A model generated the notes under the pieces. That model was given only the letters and a program-made list of their open reading frames with translations, did not search any database and had not been told where the DNA came from. This document shows, in pieces, positions 1 through 5,868 of a DNA stretch of 7,936 bases. A program made the translations under genes and the position numbers. The stretch is from Actinomycetota bacterium (GTDB lineage Bacteria > Actinomycetota > Actinomycetes > Streptosporangiales > Streptosporangiaceae), in NCBI GenBank assembly GCA_003168295.1, contig PMST01000662.1:7844-15779 (forward strand), read 5' to 3'. Within the stretch, counting starts at the first letter, position 1, and each line of letters opens with the position of its first letter.

Positions 1-813
1 GCCGAGATCGGAGGAGTCGAGGACCGGTTCATTCCGTCCCGGACTGCCGAGATCCCGGTCCGGATCTACACGCCGGCTGGTGAAGGGCCGTTCCCGGCGC
101 TGGTCGCCTTTCACGGCGGCTGCTGGATCACGGGGAACATCGACGTCACCGACAGGCCGCACCGGCTGCTCGCCAGCATCACCAATTGCGTGGTGGTAGC
201 CGTGAATTACCAGAAGGCGCCCGAGCACCCGTATCCGGTGCCGCTGGAGGACTGTTACGCCGGCTACCGCTGGACCGCTGAGCACGCCGACGAGCTCGGC
301 CTTGACCGCGCTCTGATTGGCGTGGCCGGTGACAGCGCGGGCGGCAACCTGGCGGCCGCGGTCTGTCTTGTCGCGCGGGAACGGGGCGAGCAGCTGCCGG
401 CGGTACAGGTGCTCATTTACCCGGCCCTTGACCCACGGCTCAAGACGGACTCAGCGAAGGAGTTCGCCGAAGGCTACGGTCTGACCACCGAGGACATGCG
501 CTGGTCGTGGCGGCAGTATGCCCCGGACGAGTCCCGTCGCCCGAACCCGTTGGTTGCGCCTGCTCAGGCCTCGTCGCTGCGCGGCCTTCCGCCCGCCATC
601 GTGGTGACGGCCGGGTTTGACATCCTTCGGGACGAAGGACGGTCCTATGCCGAGCGCCTGGCGGACGCAGGCGTGCGGACGGTTCCCTTGCATTACGAGG
701 ACTCTATTCACGGGTTCCTCTGGATGGCGGGCAGGCTTGAGGCAACCACCCGGATGCTCAGCGACGTCCGCGACGGACTGCGCCGCCTCTGGTGGCCCAC
801 TCCAAGTAACTAG
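1..813 (+). CDS. HSL-family alpha/beta-hydrolase (esterase), 5' end cut by window
   Basis: The frame is open from base 1 to the TAG at 811-813, giving 270 residues. Family members are usually about 310-320 residues, so roughly 40-50 N-terminal residues lie outside the window. The hormone-sensitive-lipase (bacterial family IV) pattern is clear. An oxyanion-hole motif HGGCW sits at visible residues 38-42, the nucleophile elbow GDSAGG at 110-115 (Ser112), the acid in FDILRDEG (Asp207) and the base in HGF (His237). Such enzymes are cytoplasmic serine hydrolases that cleave short-chain carboxyl esters or lactones; the substrate cannot be read from sequence. The third motif glycine of the common HGGG(W/F) is Cys here. 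The gene converges on the regulator gene, with a 4-bp overlap and no terminator between them. A role in inositol metabolism is not shown; it may simply be a neighbour. Confidence 0.9.
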   Translation, partial: AEIGGVEDRFIPSRTAEIPVRIYTPAGEGPFPALVAFHGGCWITGNIDVTDRPHRLLASITNCVVVAVNYQKAPEHPYPVPLEDCYAGYRWTAEHADELGLDRALIGVAGDSAGGNLAAAVCLVARERGEQLPAVQVLIYPALDPRLKTDSAKEFAEGYGLTTEDMRWSWRQYAPDESRRPNPLVAPAQASSLRGLPPAIVVTAGFDILRDEGRSYAERLADAGVRTVPLHYEDSIHGFLWMAGRLEATTRMLSDVRDGLRRLWWPTPSN

Positions 814-1574
814 GGCGAGAGCAGGTGAATCTCGAAGCTGTAGCGGCTGGCGGCATAGATATGGGTGCCGTACTCGACGACTTTGCCGTGGTCGTCATAG
901 GTCACTCGCTGCATGGTGAGCAGGGCGGAGTTCCGGGGCTCGTCGAGATCGCGGGCTTCGGCCACGGTGGCGTTGCGCGCGCCGACGGTCTGGGTCGCGG
1001 CATGCAACTGGATTCCGCGGGCCCGCATCAACTCGTAGAGTCCATGTCGCGCGAGGCTGTCGGCGGTGACCTTGCCGACGCTCGCCGGCAGGTAGTTCGT
1101 CATCTTCGCGATCGGGTTCCCCCGGGCCCGGCGCAAGCGCACGAGCCGGAAGACCTCGTCGCCGGGATCAACCTGCAAGATCCGGGCCAGCTCCTCGTCG
1201 GCGGGCTGAGTGCTCAGCTCCACCACCTCGGTCGTCGGCTCCTGGCCGGCCCGGGCCAGGTCGTCGTAGAGGCTTGTCAGCTCGAGCGGCCGGCGCACCT
1301 TCGGCTGGATCACGCGGGTCCCGACTCCGCGTCGCCGGACGATGAGGCCCTTGTCGACCAGGTGCTGCATCGCGCGCCGCATGGTCGGCCGGGAGAGACC
1401 CATTCGGCCAGCCAGCGCGACCTCGTTGTCGAACTGCGTCCCGTTCGGGATGTCCCCGCTTTCGATGGCGTGCTCGAGGTGCTGAGCCACCTGGAAGTAC
1501 AGCGGCACCGGACTTGAACGATCGACGGAGAACCCACCGAGCAGTGAGTTCTCCTCCCAGGTACTTGCCGGCAC
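810..1574 (-). CDS. GntR/HutC-family transcriptional repressor with UTRA domain, probable IolR-type regulator
   Basis: From GTG at 1574 the protein is 254 residues. An N-terminal GntR winged helix (about residues 15-89) runs from FSVDRSSPVPLYFQV, through the recognition region GLSRPTMRRAMQHLV, to the wing RRRGVGTRVI. A UTRA-type effector domain (about 98-251) follows and ends SRYSFEIHLLSP. The architecture is that of HutC-subfamily repressors, which bind a small metabolite in the UTRA domain and then leave DNA. It is divergent from mmsA and shares the region holding IolR-like operators, so I infer that it represses the inositol genes and itself. The start is uncertain. GTG codons at 1583 and 1574 have no clear Shine-Dalgarno, and the 1583 codon lies inside an operator copy. 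A CTG at 1544 has an excellent GGGAGGAG 6 nt upstream and gives 244 residues. An ATG at 1781 would add a non-family N-terminus and span the operators, so I rejected it. Confidence 0.85.
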   Translation of the reverse strand: MPASTWEENSLLGGFSVDRSSPVPLYFQVAQHLEHAIESGDIPNGTQFDNEVALAGRMGLSRPTMRRAMQHLVDKGLIVRRRGVGTRVIQPKVRRPLELTSLYDDLARAGQEPTTEVVELSTQPADEELARILQVDPGDEVFRLVRLRRARGNPIAKMTNYLPASVGKVTADSLARHGLYELMRARGIQLHAATQTVGARNATVAEARDLDEPRNSALLTMQRVTYDDHGKVVEYGTHIYAASRYSFEIHLLSP

Positions 1575-1581
1575 GTTAGTC

Positions 1582-1597
1582 ACTTTGTCAGAACGTT
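1582..1597 (+). promoter_or_regulatory. Putative regulator operator, copy 1
   Basis: The 16-mer ACTTTGTCAGAACGTT matches the minus-strand 16-mer at 1680-1695 (ACTTTGTCCTAACATT) at 13 of 16 positions, so the two copies form a widely spaced inverted pair. The core 1586-1595 fits the consensus KGWCHTRACA, which I recall for Corynebacterium glutamicum IolR, at 8 of 10 positions. It lies directly in front of the GTG at 1574 of the GntR gene, a position suited to autoregulation. Binding is inferred. Confidence 0.45.
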
Positions 1598-1679
1598 GTG
1601 CCGTACGCAAATAGCGCCCGTGCACCCGCCTGAGGTGCATCGCGACGGTGAGCGCGCCAGCACTGCCGACTTTAGTAAG

Positions 1680-1702
1680 AATGTTAGGACAAAGTCTTGA
1701 CA
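1680..1702 (-). promoter_or_regulatory. Putative IolR-type operator, tandem copies 2 and 3
   Basis: On the minus strand, 1682-1691 reads TGTCCTAACA, a 10/10 match to KGWCHTRACA, the IolR operator consensus recalled from C. glutamicum. A second, weaker copy (minus strand TGTCAAGACT, 1693-1702, 8/10) follows in the same orientation with an 11-bp period, about one helical turn. The weaker copy covers the TTGACA of the presumed mmsA promoter, so a bound repressor would block RNA polymerase. The site and spacing are visible; the protein that binds is inferred from the adjacent GntR gene and the inositol context. Confidence 0.55.
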
Positions 1703-1726
1703 GGATCGTGATCGCAAGGGAATCGT
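1697..1726 (+). promoter_or_regulatory. Candidate mmsA promoter
   Basis: A perfect -35 hexamer TTGACA (1697-1702) is followed after 18 bp by a poor -10, AATCGT (1721-1726). This leaves an untranslated leader of over 100 nt before mmsA. The -35 is convincing and overlaps the operator, but the -10 matches only three of six consensus bases, so the exact promoter is uncertain. The rest of the 1575-1854 gap holds GC-rich, hairpin-prone sequence around 1794-1825 and the AAGGAG ribosome site at 1840-1845; I see no small gene in it. Confidence 0.4.
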
Positions 1727-1854
1727 TGTACTCGGCGCCGTACTGGCCGCCGTGCGCGAGAGGCCCGTTCTCATCTGGCAAAAACAGGCCGAGGGGCCGC
1801 TTCCGGCCGCGGCCAAGGCCGGCGTCAATGCCTTAACCGAAGGAGCTGTCAGCG

Positions 1855-3351
1855 ATGAGGATCATCGAGCACTGGATCGCCGGAAAGACCACCGCCGGCG
1901 CCGCGGTCCGCGCCGCCCCGGTGTACAACCCGGCGACCGGACAGCAGGCAGCCGAGGTTGTCCTGTCCTCGCGCGAGGACGTCGAGGCCGCGATCGCCGC
2001 CGCGCGTGAGGCCTTTCCGGCGTGGTCGCAAACGTCGGTCAGCCGCCGCAGCAAGGTCCTGTTCGCGTTTCGTGAACTGGTGAACCGGGCCGCCCAGGAG
2101 ATTGCGGAGTCGATCACCGACGAGCACGGCAAGGTGCTCATCGACGCGCTGGGTGAGGTGCAGCGCGGCCTCGAGGTCGTCGAGTTCGCCTGCGGGATCC
2201 CGAGCCTGCTCAAGGGCGAATACTCCGACCAGGTCTCCACCAACGTCGACATGTACTCCTTCCGCGAGCCGCTGGGTGTCGTGGCCGGCATCACGCCGTT
2301 CAATTTCCCGGCGATGGTGCCGATGTGGATGTTCCCGGTCGCGATCGCCTGCGGGAACACCTTCGTGCTCAAGCCGAGCGAGCGTGATCCCTCGGCCTCG
2401 ATGCTGATCGCCGAGCTGTGGCAGCGCGCGGGACTTCCCGACGGTGTCTTCAACGTGGTCCAAGGGGACAAGGTGGCGGTCGACACCATCCTGGACTCGC
2501 CGGGCGTTGCCGCCGTCTCCTTCGTCGGTTCCACGCCGATCGCGCGCTACATCCATGAGCGCGGCACCGCGAACGGCAAGCGGGTCCAGGCCCTCGGGGG
2601 CGCCAAGAACCACGCGATCGTGATGCCGGACGCGGAGATCGGCTTCGCGGCTGACCACCTCGCCGCGGCCGCCTTCGGCTCGGCGGGCGAGCGTTGCATG
2701 GCAATCTCGGCTGCCGTCGCCGTCGGCTCGGCGGCGGAGCGGATCGTGGACGCCGTGAACCAGCGGGCTCGCGCCGTCAAGGTCGGCAGCGGCCGCGACG
2801 CCGCGAGCGAGATGGGCCCGGTCGTGACCCGGCAGGCCCAGGAGCGCATCGTCGGCCTGATCGGCACAGGCGCCGACCAGGGCGCGGCGATCACCGTCGA
2901 TGGCCGGGGCTACCAGGTGCCCGGTTTCGAGGACGGGTTCTTCGTCGGTCCGACCGTCATCGACCACGTCACCCCCGCTATGGACGTGTACCGGGAGGAG
3001 ATCTTCGGCCCGGTGCTCTCAGTGGTCCGGGTGGATGACGTCGACGAGGCGATCAGGCTGGTCAACTCCAACCCCTTTGGCAACGGCACCGCGATCTTCA
3101 CCAACTCCGGTGAAGCCGCGCGCCGGTTCCAGCGTGGTGTCAACGTCGGAATGATCGGCATTAATGTGCCGGTGCCGGTGCCGATGGCCTTTTACTCCTT
3201 CGGCGGCTGGAAGGACTCGCTTTTCGGCGACAAGCACGTCCACGGCCCCGAGGGAGTGTCGTTCTACACCCGCGCCAAGGTTGTTACGTCCCGCTGGCCC
3301 CACGTCGACCACGCGAGCGACGCTAGCTTCCACTTTCCGACCGCTAACTGA
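1855..3351 (+). CDS. mmsA: CoA-acylating (methyl)malonate-semialdehyde dehydrogenase (MmsA/IolA)
   Basis: This 498-residue NAD-dependent, cytoplasmic aldehyde dehydrogenase has the usual MSDH length. It converts malonate semialdehyde, the last inositol-pathway intermediate, to acetyl-CoA and CO2. The same family oxidises methylmalonate semialdehyde to propionyl-CoA in valine breakdown. Visible marks are ITPFNFP with oxyanion Asn150, the cofactor-binding Lys173 in VLKPSE, FVGST at 223-227, GSAGERCMA with catalytic Cys281, and EEIFGPVL at 381-388. Instead of the ELGGK of hydrolytic ALDHs it has LGGAKNH at 247-253, lacking the general-base Glu, as expected for CoA-dependent members. Arg280 next to the Cys and Arg104 sit where MSDHs place two substrate-carboxylate-binding arginines. 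The C-terminus (SFHFPTAN) is also MSDH-like. The ATG at 1855 has AAGGAG 9 nt upstream. The synonym iolA applies in this context. Confidence 0.93.
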   Translation: MRIIEHWIAGKTTAGAAVRAAPVYNPATGQQAAEVVLSSREDVEAAIAAAREAFPAWSQTSVSRRSKVLFAFRELVNRAAQEIAESITDEHGKVLIDALGEVQRGLEVVEFACGIPSLLKGEYSDQVSTNVDMYSFREPLGVVAGITPFNFPAMVPMWMFPVAIACGNTFVLKPSERDPSASMLIAELWQRAGLPDGVFNVVQGDKVAVDTILDSPGVAAVSFVGSTPIARYIHERGTANGKRVQALGGAKNHAIVMPDAEIGFAADHLAAAAFGSAGERCMAISAAVAVGSAAERIVDAVNQRARAVKVGSGRDAASEMGPVVTRQAQERIVGLIGTGADQGAAITVDGRGYQVPGFEDGFFVGPTVIDHVTPAMDVYREEIFGPVLSVVRVDDVDEAIRLVNSNPFGNGTAIFTNSGEAARRFQRGVNVGMIGINVPVPVPMAFYSFGGWKDSLFGDKHVHGPEGVSFYTRAKVVTSRWPHVDHASDASFHFPTAN

Positions 3352-3352
3352 G

Positions 3353-3410
3353 CCAGCCATAAGGGCGCTGGTTCGGCTCTGAGCACCGCGCGTGCGGCGC
3401 GGACCCCTTT
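3353..3410 (+). terminator. Weak terminator-like hairpins after mmsA
   Basis: Two short stems follow the mmsA stop. The first is CCAGC (3353-3357) with GCTGG (3367-3371). The second is CCGCGC (3386-3391) with GCGCGG (3397-3402) around a 5-nt loop, followed by ACCCCTTT. Neither has a real T-tract. Together they may end or attenuate the mmsA transcript ahead of the importer promoter, but the evidence is modest. Confidence 0.3.
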
Positions 3411-3447
3411 ACCCGGCGATGGTGACGTGACACACTGACTCCAGGCA

Positions 3448-3461
3448 CTAGCACGTGCTAG
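3448..3461. promoter_or_regulatory. Perfect 14-bp palindrome upstream of importer promoter
   Basis: CTAGCACGTGCTAG is perfectly self-complementary with a central CG, the form typical of LacI-family operators; other dimeric regulators are possible. It lies 63 bp before the TTGACA of the binding-protein promoter in non-coding DNA. It does not resemble the IolR-like boxes near mmsA, so it may be read by a second regulator that is not encoded in this window. Confidence 0.4.
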
Positions 3462-3520
3462 CTTCCGGTGGCCAGCCTTGCCTTCGCGCGCTACATGCTG
3501 ATAACAAACGTACAAAAGAA

Positions 3521-3553
3521 TGTATTGACAATAGGACTTTACACCTATACCGT
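3521..3553 (+). promoter_or_regulatory. Promoter of the ABC importer operon
   Basis: TTGACA (3525-3530) is separated by 17 bp from TACCGT (3548-3553), which fits the actinobacterial -10 pattern TANNNT. The region 3500-3550 is distinctly A+T-rich against its surroundings. The -35 is part of TGTATTGACA (3521-3530), which matches AGTCTTGACA at the mmsA promoter in 8 of 10 positions, and TAGGAC follows at 3533-3538, as also seen at 1685-1690. Shared control with mmsA is therefore plausible. It would give a leader of about 40 nt before the ATG at 3602. Confidence 0.55.
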
Positions 3554-3601
3554 GACGGGAAATTACGGCCGTAGGGCTGACTCCGATGAAGGGTGTCGAC
3601 G

Positions 3602-4681
3602 ATGACTTACAAGCGCCAGAGCGGAACCGGGAGTAGACGCCGCCTTCGTCGCGCGCGGAACCTGGTCCTCCCCGCCGTGATCGTGGCTGTCGCGCTGGCG
3701 GGCTGCCAAGGCGGCAGGCCCAGCGCCAGCGGAACCACCGGCGCGGCCGCGGGCAGCTCCACTAAGGCTCGCACCACTGACACTGGCACCGTGTCGGTGG
3801 TCATGCTCGGCGGCCCGTCGAGCGACCCCTTCTTCTCGACGATCAAGGCAGGGGCCAAAGCCGCGGCCGCCGCTTACGGCTCCAAGCTGAAGCTCACCTA
3901 TCTCGCCCTCCAGAACTACGACAACCTGGGGCCAGACATGGCCAAGCTCGAGCAGACGGCGGCGTCGGAGGACCCGAACATCATCGTGAGTACGGACTGG
4001 ACTCCCGCCGCGCAGGACCCGGTCTTCAAGCAGCTGATCAGCAAGGGCACGCCAGTCGTGCTTTACAACGCCGGCGGCAGCACCGAGGCCCAGAAGATCG
4101 GGGCCGTAACCTTCGTCGGTACCGACGACACCAACGTCGGCCAGATCGCGGGCCGCACGTTCGTCGCGGACGGCGCTAAGGATATCGTCTGCGTCAACAC
4201 GACGCCGGGTTCGCAGAACAACGAGGACCGGTGCCACGGGCTGATCGCGACGGCGACAGCGGCGGGCGCCAAGGCGACCGAGCTCGAACTGTCGCCGACA
4301 TCGTTCGGCAACCCCTCCGCGGTCACTCAGGCCATCAAGGCCGAACTGCTGAAAAACCCCAGCGTCGACGGCATCTTCGACATCGGCGCGGTGGACGCCG
4401 ACAGCGCGGCCGCGGGCATCGCCGCCGCGGGCGAGACCTCGAAGGTCAAGCTCGGAAACGCCGGCGTCGGCACCAACGCCCTGCAGCGCATCAAGGCCGG
4501 CACCCAGACGTTCCTGATCGACATCGAGCCGTACCTCCAGGGCTACCTCGCGGTTTCCGCGGCCTACCAGTACGCGGCGTACGGCCTCGTTTACACGAAC
4601 CCCACGCCGACCGGGCCGGTGGTCATCACCTCGTCCAATGTCGGGGCTGCCCTTTCCGCCTCGGAACTCGGCCTTCGCTAA
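3602..4681 (+). CDS. Sugar/cyclitol ABC transporter substrate-binding lipoprotein
   Basis: This 359-residue protein has a strongly basic N-terminus (SRRRLRR at residues 11-17), a hydrophobic segment (about 20-34) and a lipobox VALAGC ending at Cys35, so it should be lipid-anchored outside the membrane. A Ser/Thr/Gly-rich linker of about 28 residues leads to a periplasmic-binding-protein type 1/4 fold. This starts at VSVVMLGGPSSDPFFSTIKAG, continues through IIVSTDWTPAAQDPVFKQLI and the inter-lobe FVGTDDTNVGQIAG, and ends in the domain containing GIFDIGAVDADSAAAG. Such proteins capture pentoses, hexoses or inositol for CUT2 importers. Inositol or a related cyclitol is inferred only from the neighbouring mmsA and iolC. 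I chose ATG 3602 because GAAGGG (3588-3593) sits 8 nt upstream; the in-frame GTG at 3593 overlaps that ribosome site. It is the first gene of the importer operon. Confidence 0.88.
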   Translation: MTYKRQSGTGSRRRLRRARNLVLPAVIVAVALAGCQGGRPSASGTTGAAAGSSTKARTTDTGTVSVVMLGGPSSDPFFSTIKAGAKAAAAAYGSKLKLTYLALQNYDNLGPDMAKLEQTAASEDPNIIVSTDWTPAAQDPVFKQLISKGTPVVLYNAGGSTEAQKIGAVTFVGTDDTNVGQIAGRTFVADGAKDIVCVNTTPGSQNNEDRCHGLIATATAAGAKATELELSPTSFGNPSAVTQAIKAELLKNPSVDGIFDIGAVDADSAAAGIAAAGETSKVKLGNAGVGTNALQRIKAGTQTFLIDIEPYLQGYLAVSAAYQYAAYGLVYTNPTPTGPVVITSSNVGAALSASELGLR

Positions 4682-4696
4682 CCGGGATGGCCCGGT
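4681..4696 (+). other. Intercistronic hairpin touching the binding-protein stop codon
   Basis: ACCGGG-ATGG-CCCGGT is a perfect 6-bp stem with a 4-nt loop, starting on the last base of the TAA stop. It has no T-tract. Such hairpins after binding-protein genes often protect the upstream mRNA or partly attenuate, giving more binding protein than membrane parts; that role is inferred here. The rest of the 92-nt gap has no gene and ends in the permease ribosome site (AGGTGG, 4758-4763). Confidence 0.4.
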
Positions 4697-4773
4697 GAAT
4701 CTCTCCCCGAAACAAGCACACGTGCGCCTCGCACGAGGCTCCAGCCCAGAAACAGACAGGTGGTGACGACGCC

Positions 4774-5865
4774 ATGACGAACGACGCACAGCCGGCCCCA
4801 GGCGCCGGGTCGGCGTTCAAGCCGGTCAGACCGAACGCAACAGGCCCGGTGTCCCTCAGCAGCGGGTGGTCCCTGGCCCGCTTCGCGCGCCGGTCCGAAG
4901 CCGGCGCACTCGTGGGCACCGTCGGCATGTTCATCTTCTTCGCCATCTTCGGCGGCAAGGACTTCCTGGCCGTCGGCGGCGTCGCCAGCTGGCTGAATGT
5001 CGCGAGTGAGCTCGGCATCGTCGCCTTGCCGGTCGGGCTCTTGATGATCGCCGGCGAACTGGACTTGTCGGTCGGCTCCGTCCTCGCCGGCAGCTCGGTT
5101 ACCTGCGCCATCGTCTCCGGCTACTACAACGCGCCGCCCGCCGTCGGGGTGCTCGCGGGACTGGCTCTCGGCGCGCTCACCGGCTTCATCAACGGCCTGA
5201 TCGTGTCGAGGACGCGGGTGGCGTCATTCGTGGTGACGCTGGCGACCAACTTCGGCCTCATCGGCCTCACGCTTGGGCTCTCCCGGGCGATCACCGGCAG
5301 CACGAGCGTAGCCATCCAGCCCGACACTCCCGACAAGGACATATTCGGCTACCTGATCGGCGGGAAGTTCGAGATCGCCGTGGTCTGGTGGGTGGTCATC
5401 GCCCTGGTCGTGGCCTGGCTGCTGCAGGAGTCCAAGTACGGCAACTGGATTTTCGCCATCGGCGGCGACCTGGAAAGCGCACGGACGACCGGCATTCCGG
5501 TCGCGAAGGTGAAGATATCCCTGTTCGTCGCGAGCGGTCTCGGCGCCGCCCTGGTCGGTGTCATCCAGACCATGCTCTACAACGGTGCCCAGGTGACGAG
5601 CGGCCAGTCGTTCGTCTTCAACTCGATCATCGCGGTGGTGGTCGGCGGGGTGCTGCTGACCGGCGGGTACGGCTCTCCCTTCGGGATCATGCTGGGCACG
5701 CTGACCTTCGCGATCGTAAGCCAGGGCATCTACTACACCAGCTGGAACTCTGACTGGTCCAGCTTGATCCTCGGGCTGCTCCTGCTGGCCGCCGTCCTGA
5801 TGAACAACACATTCCGGAAGATGGCGCTGGCCGACCGGCGCCGGACTCGAGCGGGGAAGGGCTGA
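4774..5865 (+). CDS. CUT2-family (RbsC-like) ABC transporter permease
   Basis: This is a 363-residue integral membrane protein of the branched-chain/RbsC permease family. A polar, cytoplasmic N-terminal tail (about 40 residues) precedes roughly nine to ten hydrophobic segments, including about 44-60, 78-94, 103-117, 122-144, 149-169, 201-217, 248-266, 282-297, 302-320 and 328-344. Diagnostic motifs are GELDLSVGS (94-102), the cytoplasmic loop AIGGDLESARTTGIPVAKVK (228-247), which normally contacts the ATPase, and GGVLLTGGYGSPFG (291-304). It forms the channel for the sugar captured by the upstream lipoprotein, probably as a homodimer. The ATG at 4774 has AGGTGG about 10 nt upstream. The stop codon is only 3 nt before the ATPase start, implying translational coupling. 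Substrate identity rests on gene context. Confidence 0.92.
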   Translation: MTNDAQPAPGAGSAFKPVRPNATGPVSLSSGWSLARFARRSEAGALVGTVGMFIFFAIFGGKDFLAVGGVASWLNVASELGIVALPVGLLMIAGELDLSVGSVLAGSSVTCAIVSGYYNAPPAVGVLAGLALGALTGFINGLIVSRTRVASFVVTLATNFGLIGLTLGLSRAITGSTSVAIQPDTPDKDIFGYLIGGKFEIAVVWWVVIALVVAWLLQESKYGNWIFAIGGDLESARTTGIPVAKVKISLFVASGLGAALVGVIQTMLYNGAQVTSGQSFVFNSIIAVVVGGVLLTGGYGSPFGIMLGTLTFAIVSQGIYYTSWNSDWSSLILGLLLLAAVLMNNTFRKMALADRRRTRAGKG

Positions 5866-5868
5866 ACC

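Noticed and set aside
825..1517. Plus-strand open frame of 230 codons opposite the GntR gene
   Set aside because: The minus strand encodes a clear winged helix and UTRA domain; the plus-strand product has no family features.
1575..1781. Extension of the regulator to the ATG at 1781 (323 residues)
   Set aside because: The extra 69 residues do not look like GntR sequence, there is no ribosome site, and the segment contains the operator copies and the mmsA -35.
1794..1825. GC-rich repeats in the mmsA leader as a riboswitch or attenuator
   Set aside because: Only short GGCC-type self-complementarity is visible, as expected by chance at this base composition; there is no conserved riboswitch core that I recognise.
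1849..2967. Long minus-strand open frame opposite mmsA (372 codons)
   Set aside because: It is the antisense of a well-supported gene in GC-rich DNA; its product is Arg/Asp/Gly-rich low-complexity sequence with no recognisable domain.
3593..3601. GTG at 3593 as start of the binding protein
   Set aside because: It overlaps the GAAGGG ribosome site, which is ideally placed for the ATG at 3602.
3352..3601. Small gene or tRNA in the gap before the importer
   Set aside because: I found no open frame with a ribosome site and no cloverleaf; the gap is explained by hairpins, the palindrome and the promoter.
3563..4789. Long minus-strand open frame opposite the binding-protein gene (408 codons)
   Set aside because: Shadow of the lipoprotein gene; the translation is Arg/Gly/Val-rich without motifs, and it crosses the importer promoter.
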